From Eublepharis macularius (lineage: Eukaryota; Chordata; Lepidosauria; Squamata; Eublepharidae), in assembly GCF_028583425.1 (NCBI RefSeq), contig NC_072791.1, positions 190,502,311 to 190,566,310 on the forward strand: a stretch of 64,000 nucleotides of DNA. Reading direction: 5' to 3'. Numbering within the stretch: the first letter of the stretch is position 1; each line of letters starts with the position of its first letter. A program made the position numbers and the translations under genes. Positions 41,431 through 54,206 of the stretch are shown here, piece after piece. The notes under the pieces are model-generated. The model was not told the origin of the DNA, did no database searches, and saw only the letters and a program-made list of their open reading frames with translations.

Positions 41431-44400
41431 GTATATACATTACCCTGAGCGGGTTGCGTTACACCTAGTGACCTTAGAAAATAGGTCTGTTGTCCTGGGG
41501 GTGGAGTGGGCGAGAAGACTGGGATTATGAGATTGGAGCCCTGAAAGCCTAGGTTTGTGGGTCTGGTCAAAGTCCGAAAACATGCCGCCAAAGATCGGAG
41601 TGGTGGTGGATTAAAAGCGTGACCCACACTTTTTGGACTTGACACATGAGTAGTCTCCCCCCCCCCCTTCCGTTGACATGGAAGTGGTATCAGTGGGAGA
41701 ATGCTGTTGTCTGCAAAGAGAGTGGAAGTGTGTTTAATTCTAATTTGCATTGCAATTAACCAAGTTTAACAGAGGTTCTCTGAGCATGTGGAGCGTTTTC
41801 CCCTCCCTATGGATTAACCACAAAACCATCTGGTAGGAGGCAGGACTTTGATGTCGGAAAATGTTTGCAATTAAACATTGGTAGTGGGGGCTTGGACTGT
41901 ATTTCCTACCTTTTGAGGTAGAAATAGTCAACCTACCTGCTTTTTTTTCCTGGAAAGGACATGCTTGGAGGAACCCAAGTTTGTTGATAGGGGGCGAAAT
42001 CTTAAGAGGTCACACCTGGAGGGCCAAAGAAGGAAGCTTCAAGTGAAATCTTTTCAAATGAGAATGTTCTAGACTCTTGTACAAGAAGACAAATTATTTT
42101 GGCAGTTGGGGCTTTGGTGAGGGGTGAAAGGCACATTAAACTCTTTCTCCAGATAAATGCAAATGCTGTGTTGGCATTAAAGAAACCTAATCAAAACATG
42201 ACTGTCCCCCCCCCCCCCGGAGTGTTATGATACTCAAAGAAACCAGTTTTGTGTGAGAAATCTGTAGTGGGAGATAAAACTGGGTGCAGCGTCAGATGAC
42301 ATGTTCCTGACTTGGATGGCTTGGCTCTTAACAATTAGAAAGGTTGAGTGTGATAGAGCTGTCCAGAAAAGGGTGGGGAAATGTTATGGAACAGTATGTG
42401 AAGGAATACGGAATATTCAAGGTTAGTAATTTTCTCAGGTAATCACTGCTTTAAAATTAGAGTTCTGAGTTATGAAGTGATCTAAACATTTCTCTCTTTC
42501 CTGTTGTATAGAACAGCTCATTTGCTTGATTTATTGGAGGGTGGGTTTTTTTGAAGTGGTGTTCTTATCCTGCCAATATCTCTGCATTGTTGCTTATTTT
42601 ATTTTTTTCTCTTTTGATATGCAGTTTGGACATGCAGTAATTTTGAGTTAGGTGCTTCCAGATCTTTGCCAGTCCCAGTTCTTATTCACCTGGTCTAATC
42701 TGTGCTACTCAGTAGAGATTGGTGGAAATAAAACATTATTTGTTATGGTAATACTTTTTTTTAGTAAGCTACTTTGATCTGTTTTTCATGATACAGCATA
42801 TCCTGTTCTCTTTATCTGCCAGAGGAAGAGGGACAGACTGCCTGCCTTACCATGGAAAATTTATAGCCTAATTTTTTTTTTGAAAATACTAACATAGCCT
42901 GAGCATATGCATACCAATAGTGTATCAGCAGTTTGGAAGGTGAGTGTGTTTTTTCAGTCTTGTAGATGGAGTAGTTTATTATGTCACTTCCTATCAATCC
43001 AAGGTTCTTTGATTTTACGACAAGGGTGAGATACAGGAGAACAAGATGGTAGAATGGACTGTGCCAATTTATAGGCAACAGGTCGAGGGCCATACTTTTG
43101 AATAATCTCTTATTTTCCCTTGCAAATGTAAGAGCAGCAGACAAAGGGTAGAACCTGTGCTACTTCTCTACCATATGGGTTTTTATTATTATTTACCATA
43201 TAGATTATTTGCCATATGGATTATTATTATTTTTACATGTAGGAACATTAAGAAATGGAATTGCATACTTGTAGTCAGAAATGCTACATTTCACACTAAC
43301 TCTTCAGCATCCTGCTACCTTATGGTCCTGCATATGTGGCCAGGCCTTAGCCTCTAGTACTTACTACACAACCACTGATGGTGATACACCAGTCCTAGAC
43401 TTGTAAGAGAATGTGACCCCATTGGGATACAAATGGTGCTATCTTACTATTTTCTGTTAGTTGGAAATAATTACATCTTGTGCCTATAGTTGTGAGTTAG
43501 TGGAGATGAGAAAAAGGGAGCTCAGATGGCTGCTGTTTTCTCCATTTTTTTCTGCCATGTGGCAGAGGCTAAAATGGCACTTGAAGACATATACTTGGAA
43601 AAGGGAGTTTTCTGCTTGGCAAAAGGTAATGTGTTACTACTTTGCTAATGGGGCAGTTGACATTTCTTTCTAACTGCAGGGCTCTTTTGATTGCTTGGAG
43701 GAAAAGAATATGCAAGTGCTAAGAAGGTGCTCATTATAGTATTTTTAAATGTGACTTACTCATCCAGTCACAAAACTCTTGTGAGCAGACTAGACGGTGA
43801 ATGTCAATTGTTTGCAAAGTTTTGTTTGTCAGCCAAAACTCTTTGTGTCTTTTTAAAAATAAAACCTTGGGATAATATCCAGCTTGCGGTAGAAAAGGAA
43901 ATAAATACGGTATCTTGTATCCTTCAGAATTTCCTCTGAAGTGTTGATAGCAGCTTTTGCTGCCAAAAAGAGAACTATTCTGAGACTTCCCTAAATGGTA
44001 TGACTATCAGTAGTGGGGAAAATGGGTCTCGTGATATTTATTTACAGTTATTGTAATAAGAAAAGCAAATGGTAAAAATGTGAAAATTGTCAGTGTGTCA
44101 TGCAAGCCTATAGCTTTGGCAATGCATCTGGAGCTTTACTTCGCTTAGCATTATAAACTGCCAGTTGTTCTGCTTTCTTGGTTTAGCTAACCACTGGAAT
44201 GTCCAAATGATGATAAATTAGGTCCACTGCAGAGCCAAAGCATACTTGGTTCTTATCCAAACTTGCGAACTTCCCATAACTGCCTGTAGGAAAGAGACAT
44301 TTTGTGTCCTTAGCTGGAGCCTTGTATAGCCGATGCCATGGCAACTCTCAATTGCAGGGCATCACTTTAAAGTCAACTGTGGAATATTTTGCTGAACTGT

Positions 44401-44600
44401 ATGTTTTTAAGATGGGATTTAATATTGTGCAAATGTCTCCTAGATTATTTTATGGTGGTCAGCGATTTATAAGATGACACGTTGTAGGCTTGAATTTTTA
44501 AAATTCCATTTCAAACTCAGCTTATTGGATGTGGTACAGCCTACAAAGGAACAAGTGTAGAGCTTACAAATGTGGCCAGCTTTACTAGGGATGTGTATGT
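41431..44600. other. Putative first intron, mostly unique
   Basis: No clear transposon is seen. Homopolymer runs lie at 41658-41668 (C) and 42207-42219 (C). No exon with convincing splice sites and coding sequence was found. Confidence 0.4.
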
Positions 44601-44835
44601 TTGACCCAACTGTCAAACAGCCTTCTGTATGAATAGCAAAATACAAGTCATAGGGTATTTTATTTTTATTTAAGTTATTTCTAGGTAGCCCTTAGTCGGA
44701 AGGCTCTCTAGACAATGCATATTCACTAAGAAAAATAAATTGGTGAAACCAACAAAATAAAACCAGCAGCAGTAACAGTACAAAAAAAGCAACAATAACA
44801 AAAGTACAATCCAACTGGTAAAACCATGAGCCTGT
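44601..44835 (-). repeat. Antisense LINE 3'-tail remnant
   Basis: 'ttttatttttatttaagttatttctaggtagcccttagtcgg' followed by A-rich sequence looks like the antisense of a LINE 3' end. Confidence 0.4.
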
Positions 44836-44884
44836 AGTATATATGTATGTGTAAAACTAATCACGTATATCGGATTAAAACAAA

Positions 44885-45117
44885 AGTTAGCACCCCTTCC
44901 TCGAATTAAACATGGGCCGTTTTCGCATGTCTTACCAGCTGTGGAAAATCGTGCAAAGTTCCTGGAATGATGGCGTCTTCCTGGTGTGATTTCTCGTCGT
45001 TTCTGATGTCGTTGCACTGTGAACCGGAGTCATGATGGGAGATCGCACCAGGAAGATGCTGTCTTTCTGGGAGATTTGCATGGTTTTCTGTGGCCAGTAA
45101 GATGTGTGAAAACGGCC
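44885..45117. mobile_element. Palindromic MITE, about 230 bp
   Basis: The left arm 'gggccgttttcgcatgtcttacc' and the right arm reversed 'ggccgttttcacacatcttactgg' are inverted copies that continue through 'gtggaaaatcgtgcaaa'/'acagaaaaccatgcaaa' and 'cgtcttcctgg'/'gcatcttcctgg'. No TSD is clear and there is no coding frame. Confidence 0.65.
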
Positions 45118-47494
45118 ATGGTGTGTTTGTGTGTAGATCTTGTATGTTATGATGAGTTTAGGGAGGCTATTGCATGCCTCCATTTACTCTGCATAAAGAT
45201 GCATCTCCTACAGGGTGTACTTGAGTGATGCCAGTAATAATCTTTGTTCTTATTTACAACAGCATTTTGAAGTGCAGAATTCTTACTTCTCTCTACCCTG
45301 GGGATGGGGAATGAATGTGTGAGACAGTGTGTGCACAGGAACATCTTGCATCTGTTCCCTGCTCCAGTGACATCAAAATAGAAGACACGTTATCCTTTCT
45401 CTAGGACATATAGAGGGCATGTCTACCAGTCTGTTGAGCAGCATTCTGCAGTGTGGCCACCCCCCTTCTCCTGGCCAAGGTCTTCCCAGAAAGGAGGCGG
45501 TCTAGAGGCTGTAGAGGCCCTTTTGCAGCAGGTGTGCTTGGGGATGGGGATCTTGCTTTAGCATGCAGAAATCTGAGCGTCATATGACTGCTTAAATTGA
45601 TCGTAGCTCATGATATAGATGGTGCAAAGTGAGAAGTGTGCCTAGTAGAATTCCATATCAAATTTTCAGCACAAAAAAATAAGCCCTATGTTTCTCATTC
45701 TCATGGTTATTAATGAAGTGGCAAATTCTGGAAAGGTTGTTTTTCTGGTTGGTAACAGTAGGTGCTAAATTCTCATTTCTATGAAATCTGCCTTATGGTT
45801 GATAAGTGCCTTCTGTGTTCTTGCTGATGATGGCTGAATTGAATATATGCTTCAGCACTTAGAAAAGGGATGGTACTGTTAGTAACTCTGGATATATACA
45901 ATATGTGGCAATTAGTTTTACTTATCTGTCTTAAATGTATGTATTTTTGGCTTGGTTTCAACTGAACATTTCCACGGGCAAAAGGAAAGTCAGCCACATC
46001 TCTTTTCCCCTCCTGCTGTGGCCTAAAGAACCCTCTAGAATGTGTAGTAGTTTCTGGGGTTCTCCTGTGCTCCAGAAGTAGCCCTTTTTTGCTGCAGTGA
46101 TAGAGGAGGGGAGAAAGTTGCGCCCCGCAAAATTTATCCAGGCTATCATCTGATGCTGTTTTTTTCTTTTATTTGATGAAAACATCCCTTTTAATTATAG
46201 TGGTGTCAGTGAAGGATACTTGTAGTATAATTGTGTAATGTACTGTATGTTTTTTTTCTATTGGGTGACTTATTTCTTTCACCAACTGATTTTATTAATA
46301 ATGTAAATCTAATCTTTTCTCTCTCTACTCCCAAAACTCTTGTTGTCCTACTTAACTGAAAATGAAATAACTTTTAAATAATGTAATCTTTATCATACAG
46401 TATCCCTGAATAGACACAACACTAAATTTACCAATGGCAGGAGGGATTGTGGACTAGGAGCTAAGTGACTGGTGACACAAAATGTTTGTGACAGGAAACT
46501 AGACCTTCTGTGCCACTTCAGCAAACTGTTGTATTCTTCCTTTTATCTGTTTATCTTTGAATTTTATTGTCACATCTCAACCGAACATCCTACTTTTTGA
46601 TTATTTGTGTTGTGGCTTCATAAAGACACACATTCTGGAAATCTTGCTTTGTAATTCCAAGTTTTTGAATTGAATGGTTGAATAATTTATGTTGTTTATA
46701 GTAAACTCCATTTCTCTTCCCGTTCTGTCTAGGCTAAACCTGTTCTCCAGGACTAACATTATGTAAAATTCATAAAGTGCTATAAATGATTTGTGTTTTG
46801 ATAACTTTGTGTCTCTGGCAAAATTACACTACAAGAAGGGTAAATCCATATTTGACCACCCAAATAAAGTATCTTATAGACAAAGTTAAGTACTTTAAGG
46901 ATTTATTGATCTCTACAGGAAATATTTATTTAAATTATTTATTTAAAGTATTGTTTTTCTCCTAAAATGGACTCAGGAGGTTAAAAAAGAGTATGTCCTT
47001 AATGTAGTCAGACTGTGTTCCATGTCTCCTGATCACTTGTTTCCTTGTCGGAATTAATGAGGAAAAGGAAGATGAGAGAGCCTGACTTGTTTGCAGTCTG
47101 TTTCACATTTTAAATTGTAAGACTCTAAAAGACACTCTCCCTTCTCATTTTTTTTATGGGGGGCTGGAATGACCTCCAGTATATAATTGAGAATAGTTGT
47201 AGTATTCACAAGTGAAACCTAAGATTAGTCAACAAACAGACTAATGTTCAGCTGTTGGTAACAATCAGATGTGTGCCTGGGAAATTTGGGTAGAGGCAGG
47301 TGTGGAGATGTAAAATTTCTAGAAATTTTGAAGCCACGGGGGGAAAATGTTATTTTTACTTTGGGGGGGGGGAGACAAATTTTTGGAAAAATATATGCAA
47401 TATTGTCCTATCAAACCTAAACTAATTTTACTGCTTTAACAACATGCATCCTTTTAAACTTAGCATATAAAATTGCAATTTGTGTTTATGCAAT
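45118..47494. other. Intronic stretch with nothing recognised
   Basis: Mainly AT-rich unique sequence. A G run lies near 47363-47372. No repeat family or exon was recognised. Confidence 0.4.
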
Positions 47495-47757
47495 TTATAA
47501 ATAATAATAATAACATTTGATTTATATACCACCCTTCAGGATGACTTAACACCCACTCAGAGTGGTTTACAAAGTATGTCATTATTATCCCCACAACAAA
47601 CACCCTGTGAGGTGGGTGGGGCTGAGAGAGCTAGAAGCTGTAACTGACCCAAGGTCACCCAGCTGGCTTCAAGTGGAGGAGTGGGGTATCAAACCTGGTT
47701 CTCCAGATTAGAGTCCCAGCACTACTCTTAACCACTACACCAAACTGGCTCTCAAAT
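47495..47757 (-). mobile_element. Squam/Sauria-type SINE, minus strand
   Basis: A close relative of the copy at 2155-2412: antisense 'accactacaccaaactggc' (A box), 'gtatcaaacctggttctcc' (B box), 'cacccagctggcttcaag', and an (AAT)n tail at 47495-47515. Confidence 0.85.
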
Positions 47758-48935
47758 GTCTATGGTTTTCTACAAGCAAAATTGCAAATATACCTAGTAC
47801 TTCAGTGAGAACTGCAAGACGATACACCCTGTGCTACCTTAGTACATCTTAATTTTTTGCTATCTGAAAAGTAGAAAAAATAGAAGTTAAACAGAAAACA
47901 CAAGTTTGTGGTAAATAACATAAAATATATTATTTGGTCAAAAAAAGATGTCATGCTCACAACAAAACTAAGAGCATATTTTGATGTGTAGTCATGTTGA
48001 TGTGTAGTTAAACTTTATAACATTAAAGCACTTAACTATTCAGTAATGTAATGTCCGCATACACATTATAACAATTATGTAGAAAATTAGTCACATTTTA
48101 AAAATAAGAGTATCAGCACCTTGAGTCTCTAATTAAAATCAGTTCCTGAAACTTCTGATTTCAAACCATCATTTTTTCCCACGTGTTGCTCTTTGGAAAA
48201 CTTGAGATTTGTACAAATCGAAACAAGCTTCTCTTTTACACCTTTTACATGCAGAAATGCACCTTGAATTTAAGAGTTGTATATATCTGCAACATACCCA
48301 CCTTATCTTTAAAAACATTTTATTCATTCTAAAAGAATATATTTCGTAGGAGTTTTTTTTCCAGTCGTCCCCCAAATTTCCATTTTTCCCCCATTGGGGC
48401 AAAAAATCCTTGGTGGACCAAAAGACACACAAAAAGGTCCCCCCCCATTTTTTTCATTTCTTCCTTGTCCTTCACATCTTTGGGCAGGTGACAAGAATTC
48501 GTCCATGAGTAGCAACTGGGTGATGTCCTGGCCACCTTCTGGGTGATGTCCTTAGTCAAGTTACTGTCTGCACCTGGCCTTCTAAAGTGAGGTTTGTCTC
48601 TTCAGTAGAATAAGCAGATTTGAGTCCAGTAGCACCTTCTTCAGTAGAATAAAAATCTGTATCTCACCCCCCTTCTCTAGTTGCTGTGATTACAGAAATG
48701 GCTGTGGCGTTCTTTTTGTAAGCAGCTGGTCCTCCAGATGAGTATAATACACAAGTGTGGAGGAAATTAGAACCACTTGATTGTGCAAATGGTACTAAGA
48801 TACTGAGAGAACAGGACCATAATTTTGGTAGTCTAAAATGTATGTAATATAAACAAGGTATGATGTACCAATATACTGTTGGAGACAAAGTTATTCTTTG
48901 AGGAGCAGAAAAAAATGGAGGGCATGTTATCTGAA
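47758..48935. other. Intronic stretch with a tail fragment
   Basis: At 48620-48650 'gatttgagtccagtagcacc' is a short piece of the PLE-type tail. A C run lies at 48438-48446. Nothing else is recognised. Confidence 0.4.
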
Positions 48936-49235
48936 GGTAAAGGTAGTCCCCTTTGCAAGCACTGAGTCATTACTGACCCATGGGGAGATGTCGCATCACG
49001 ACGTTTTCTTGGCAGATTTTAGTTACGGGGTGGTTTGCCATTGCCTTCCCCAGTCATCTACACTTTACCCCCAGGAAACTGGGTACTCATTTTACTGACC
49101 TTGGAAGGATGGAAGGATGAGTCAACCTTGAGCCGGTTACCTGAACCTGGCTTCTGCCAGGATCGAACTCAGGTTGTGAGCAGGGCTTGGGCTCAGTACT
49201 GCAGCTTACTACTCTGCGCCATGGTGCTCCCTATG
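48936..49235 (-). mobile_element. Sauria SINE, minus strand
   Basis: On the minus strand: 'ggagcaccatggcgcagagtag' head, 'gagttcgatcctggcagaag' (B box), 'caaggttgactcatccttcc', 'ggcaatggcaaaccacccc' and the RTE/BovB-like tail 'tcagtgcttgcaaaggggac'. The order and tail are those of the Sauria SINE, whose 3' end is shared with BovB LINEs. Confidence 0.8.
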
Positions 49236-52005
49236 TTAATTATCTACAAACTCAGAAAAGATGTTCTGTTATTTTTTGCTCAGATACGGAGAAAACGTAT
49301 TTAAGTTAAGATACGACCAGTGACCACTTCTATAAACAGGCTTTTTTTTTAACTCAGTAAACTGTGGAGCTCAGTTTTACAAGTAATTTTAGAGTGATTA
49401 GCATCCTTGAACACAAGAACAATTTTTCTCAGTCAACCCAAGTGTCCATCTACCTACCATTCTGTTTTCAGCAGGGGCTAGCCAGATGCCTGTGGGGAGA
49501 TCGCAAGTGGAACATGAAGACAGTGGCGAGCATCCATAGTGATTTGTTGTTGTAACAATTTAAAACATATCTACTTTTAACTAAATAGAACCCTTACAAG
49601 TGGGCCATTTCAACCCCCCACACGCTATTTCCTTACTCGTTTTCTCTGAAAGTCTCCCATAGCCTCTCCCCTGTTCCTGCTTCCTTCTTTGTTTCCCTCT
49701 CAGCAGCCAGCCTACCTTTGTTTTCTCCCCAGGTTTCAGTTTTCCCTCCTTCCCTCCCTCTAGCAACTTCTACCCGGGGTGGGGGCCGTTGTGTAGTTCT
49801 GGCTACCGGCCCAGCCCCAGACTCAGTGGAGAATTCAGAAGGACTTGCATAGGGCGCCCCTTTTTCCTCTGTGTCCTCTTCCCTGCACTATTTTTTCTTT
49901 CTCTCCTGGCAACCTCAATATTCTCACCTTTTCCTGTTTCCTTTTTTCTTTCCTATCTGCCTCCTATCTTCAGCTGTATTTATTAGCACTCATACTGTTT
50001 GGTGGATGATTGAAATAGCCATACTTTCAGGTTAATAAATATGACTTACAGTGCTACATGACAGAAGTTAAATCTTTGTAGTATATATTTTTTTCATAGA
50101 AAAGTTGGCTTTAATTCAGTTGGGCATGCCAAGTTGCACCAGACTGGCCCAACTGGTCATATGCAGCCACAGGTGGATTGTGGGGAATGTGGCTGATAGA
50201 GGGCCATGGCTTCAGTTTTAAGAGATGTTTATATTATGTCCAGGTATTTAAAGAGATGGTTAATTGCATTGTTAGTTTTTTAAAAATCTTTTAATTTTCC
50301 AACCCCCGCCCCTGAAATTTACCTATTTTGATTTTTCTGTTGTGTTTCCACATTTCTGCCCTCTCGTATGTCCATTCATCATTTGGTCACAGCTATGGCC
50401 TGAAAGAGAACCAAGTGTTTTCCTGTTTAGAAAAGCTTCCTTACTTGCAAATTATCATTAATCCCTTAGACTGCTTTAGGGACTATTTGCAAACCAGTTA
50501 TGGGGGTATTGTGTTAGTTAATGCATTTGAAGTAGTAGTCTGGAAAGTCATAGTTGACTCGGGGACAGCAATAGCTATGTTTCACAATGAAGACTCATCT
50601 ACATTACTTGTATTGGAAGCACGATGTGTACAAGGTGCTTTTAGATTCTGCTTATTTTTACTGTGCTTGCTGCCGTATGACTGTAGTCCATGCAGTCTGT
50701 AAAACCTGCTTCCTTGTTAGCGTGCCTTGAAAGACAAGCTTATTTGTTTGGAGCGCTGGCAGCGGCTTTAATTTGTATAACCTTAAAATTCATTTGTCAA
50801 GTTTTCTTTCCTACTGTATTTGGCTGACATCCACCTGCTGCTCTTTTTATGCTCTGGCTTTGGTGACGTTGCTCTATTTGTTTTTACTTTATAGAATACT
50901 ATGATTTAGATATTATATGGATGAGCTTTGTATGTTCTCTTGGATCTGGTTTTCCTCTTTTACAAGGGTGCCATGAAGATGCCTCCTTCTGACTGCTTGT
51001 GATCCAGCACTTTTTATACTACTAGTTCACTTCTGGAACATTTTAAATTTGCCTGTTGCTGTAGGATTTTTACTTCCATCGTTGTAGCTTTTTAATATAA
51101 AACCACATTTAGTAGCTGCTGGAAGGTTCAGAAGTAGTTCCAAGAGACTGCGGGGGGCAGGGTGACTTTGAAAGGAAAACAAGAATTGTTCGTGGAGCCA
51201 GAATGATTACTACTTTCTTCTGAGGCAGAAGCAGCTGGTTATTCTTTATTCTTCCATACCCGCAGCATTTTTTCCCTCAACATGAAGGAAGTGTGCATTG
51301 GGAATGATTAACAGGGTCAGTTGAGGTTGATTTCCTGAGTTGATGGAAGTGCAGTTTTTGACCACTCTCTGTTCTATCTATTGGGATCTGTTCAGTAATT
51401 GTAAAAGGAAAAGTGCCTTTACATGTTTGCTGAGTGCCGTGTCTTCTCACTGAGGGGGAAAAAAATCAGTTATCATTTACACACCCTTGAACAAGGGGAA
51501 TGGCTTCCAAGTGAGAGGGCATGGGCATGATTTCCAGGCTCTGGCGTTAATAAAGTGGCATCCTGTGGCATACTTTTTGGAAACAGGTGATGGTGAATGA
51601 CAGGGTGTAGGTATGCATGGGCAAAACCCCTGCCTATGCTGTGAGTACTCAAAATGTCAGGGGATGCTTTGCATTAAGGTTTATTTTTGTTCAAAAAAGT
51701 GCCATATTCCACCATGACAGCTTGAGTCATCTGAACAGGACAGAGTCATCTGCAAGTTAACCACCTTGCAAATGGGTAAGATCAACAATGGCCCATACGC
51801 ATACATTCTCTGTAGTGGAATATGGAATCTCCAGCATCAGGAGATCAGGAAAGCTTCCTCACTTCTGGCATTCTGCAAATGAAGTAAAACAGAATTGTTC
51901 AGGAGGGCATTTTTATAAATGTGGTATGGCTATATTATAATGGAATGGTCCAGGAGAGCATTCAAGGAATGGAACAGATATGTAGACTTCCATACTGTAT
52001 ATGGC
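49236..52005. other. Intronic stretch, mostly unassigned
   Basis: A pyrimidine-rich block (ttccctcc, cttcctcc words) lies at 49640-49970. The plus strand is open at 50328-50702 for 124 codons, without a recognised family or splice support. Confidence 0.4.
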
Positions 52006-52399
52006 AGGATTCCCCAGCATGGGCACCTGTGGACACCTTGCCTGCCACTTGCCAGGTGTTTTTGGAAAATGGGCAGGGGCAGGTGGGGCTTTTGCCCAGC
52101 AAGGCTTCTGCTTGTTTAGATTTTTAAGAAGTTGCTTTGGCAGCAATGGCCACCACAGCACAAGGATCTTCACTTTACGATTGAAGATAAGCTGTGCATA
52201 TGCAAAAATTTTAGAGTAATATGTTCATTTAAAAAGGCAGCCTGCTAAACAAAGCTTCTGCCTGAAATGTTCAACATTAGCATTATGCATGACCTCAGTC
52301 CCTGAGATTTTCGTGGTTGGTTACACCTCATGTGACTGCCATTTTGTGGTGGTACCCACCACCCAGTGTCAGGATTCCAAAAAGGTTGGGGATCCCTGG
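52006..52399. mobile_element. hAT-like non-autonomous element
   Basis: The ends are caggattccccagcatggg and, reversed, ccagggatccccaacctttt, the CAGG...GGGGATCCCTG type of hAT ends. The interior phrases 'gggcttttgcccagcaagg' and 'gactgccattttgtggtgg' belong to a repeat common in reptiles. The 8-bp TSD is not preserved. Confidence 0.6.
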
Positions 52400-52599
52400 A
52401 GTATGTTACATGTTATCTGTTGTATTTATCTTGTTCTCAGGGCATTGTATTTCTCCTTATGTCGTATTATTTACTGTTTAACATGTCTTATTTAATCCTC
52501 ATGCTTTGTGCAGATTTCTGCTTTGTTTTAGATTTCTGCAATCCTAGTTCAATTACACTGCTAAGTGGATGCCTCGTCCTGTTGAATACACTGACTAGC

Positions 52600-52675
52600 G
52601 TTGTGTAATCCACATTGAGTTTCTGTGAGAAAGGTGGACTATAGGTAATATAAATGGAATAAATATTCACCCTTT
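52600..52675 (+). repeat. LINE 3' tail, plus strand
   Basis: 'aatccacattgagtttctgtgagaaaggtggactatagg' and an A-rich end form a LINE 3' terminus. Confidence 0.55.
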
Positions 52676-53085
52676 CAAACCCAAACCATCCCTAGAAATT
52701 TGAAATAACTGATTATTTAATGGACAAGATAAGTTTTTAATTTGCTTGACAGTGCTTAGCATTAGAACATACTTTCATGTCATGGCTTAATTTTGGAAAG
52801 TGATGACATAACCTTTGACCACCTAGTACCTCTTACGTCTCTCATCTCTCAATAATCGCAATCAGTCTTCTCCATATATCCATGTTTAGGGAGAACTCTT
52901 TGCAGGTTTTTTTTAAGGTGTAGGGGAGAATTATTTGCCATGGCATGGAATTTACAAAAAACCTAGGCAATATAAAACAAGCTGCAAAGTTAGTGCCTCG
53001 CTTTCTGTCACTGAGAAACTACATCTGTTGCCTTGGGGTTAGCTGTACCATTTTCTTATCCCTTGTTTACAGAATAATCCTAAAT
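52676..53085. other. Intronic stretch with nothing recognised
   Basis: No repeat signature, palindrome or exon was seen. Confidence 0.4.
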
Positions 53086-53272
53086 CAGAGCAGAACTACA
53101 AGTGACAAAAGGCATCCTGGTCTTGCAGCTTGGCTCTCTGACTGCTGTCCAATGGACTTTTCAACTGTCACTTGTCCAACATTCCGCCAAGCTGCCTACA
53201 TTTCCCATCAAAACTTGAGGGAAGCTGACAAGTGTCCAATCTGTGCCTTTTGTCACTTGTAGTTCTGCTCTC
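53086..53272. mobile_element. MITE with inverted ends, copy 1
   Basis: The ends agcagaactacaagtgac and, reversed, the same sequence are perfect inverted repeats for 27 bases (through aaaaggca). The body ('agcttggctctctgactgc', 'ccaatggacttttcaactg') recurs in reverse orientation in copy 2 at 53964. Borders and superfamily are not certain. Confidence 0.7.
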
Positions 53273-53391
53273 AGTCTACTCAGAATTCTGTTCAGGTCTG
53301 TTCAATGAGACTTACTCCCAGGAAAGTGTTTCTAAGACTGCACTGGAAGTCTTGTATTATTTTCTCTGAACATTCTAAGCCGATTAAGAGG

Positions 53392-53610
53392 ACATTGGTT
53401 GTTGTGGGTTTTCCGGGCTGTATAGCCGTGGTCTTGGCATTGTAGTTCCTGACGTTTCGCCAGCAGCCGTGGCTGGCATCTTCAGAGGTGTAGCACCAAA
53501 AGACAGAGATCTCTCAGTGTCACAGTGTGGAAAAGATGTTGGCAGGTCATTTATATCTATAACAACCATCGTTCTCCGGCCGTGAAAGCCTTCGACAATA
53601 TAAGAGGACA
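53392..53610 (-). mobile_element. PLE 3' end, minus strand
   Basis: On the minus strand it reads 'atattgtcgaaggctttcac', 'ggccggagaacgatggttgtt', then 'gatctctgtcttttggtgc', 'gaagatgccagccacggctgc', 'ggcgaaacgtcaggaac' and ends 'cagcccggaaaacccac'. This is a very common squamate repeat that I assign to PLEs. It contains a hammerhead-like core. Confidence 0.65.
53451..53485 (-). ncRNA. Hammerhead-ribozyme-like core with GUC cleavage triplet
   Basis: Minus-strand order: CTGAAGA (53485-53479), one U, stem II GCCAGC/GCUGGC with a 7-nt loop, GAAA, C, then GUC (53453-53451). The bases just outside, ccu before and agg after, pair to start stem I, and ttgg/ccaa further out could extend it. Stem III would be only A-U and C-G (ACGU), so a monomer is unlikely to fold well; a dimer through the palindromic ACGU is conceivable. 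One extra nucleotide after the CUGANGA box departs from the canonical core. Confidence 0.45.
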
Positions 53611-53963
53611 TTATCCAACCCTCGAAAGTGTCCCCTTTCTCTGAAATACTTGATTAAATAAAGTCGGATGAACTGCAGAGAGCTCTTACAGATATTCAGT
53701 AACTTCAATTCAGGTGGGAGAGGTGATCTGGCTACTAAGTAATCCAGCACGGAGCACAGGAGAGAGGCCAAAAACTCAGCCAGGTTGAGAGTAACTAATT
53801 TAAACTCAAGTATGAGTGAGTGTGATCTTGTGTGAGCAATGTATTGGCTTGTTTTATCTTTTGGAGTCATTACTAGGATGTCTGCAATGGGAAGGAGGGT
53901 GGTAGAAGTTAAACGCTACCTTTAATGTCACTGCTCAGATCCAGTTCCGGATTCCCCTGTGAC

Positions 53964-54206
53964 TGAGAGCGGAACCACAAGTGACAAAAGGCACAGATTG
54001 GACACTTGTCAGCTTCCCTCAAGTTTTGATAGGAAATGTAGGCAGCTTGGCGGAATGTTGGACAAGTGACAGTTGAAAAGTCCATTGGACAGCAGTCAGA
54101 GAGCCAAGCTGCAAGACTAGGATGACTACATTTCCCATCAAAACTTGAGGGAAGCTGACAAGTGTCCAATCTTTGCCTTTTGTCACTTGTAGTTCTGCTG
54201 TCAGTG
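53964..54206. mobile_element. MITE with inverted ends, copy 2
   Basis: Ends ctgagagcggaaccacaag and, reversed, ctgacagcagaactacaag. The inverted arms here are about 75 bases long (through 'ggacacttgtcagcttccctc'), longer than in copy 1. A trinucleotide tga flanks both sides. The body is the reverse complement of copy 1. Confidence 0.7.

Noticed and set aside
50328..50702. 124-codon plus-strand open frame
   Set aside because: No domain, no splice sites or repeat family that would support it; the hydrophobic start is common in T-rich DNA.
53880..53960. Additional exon next to the MITE
   Set aside because: No splice sites or open frame beyond chance.
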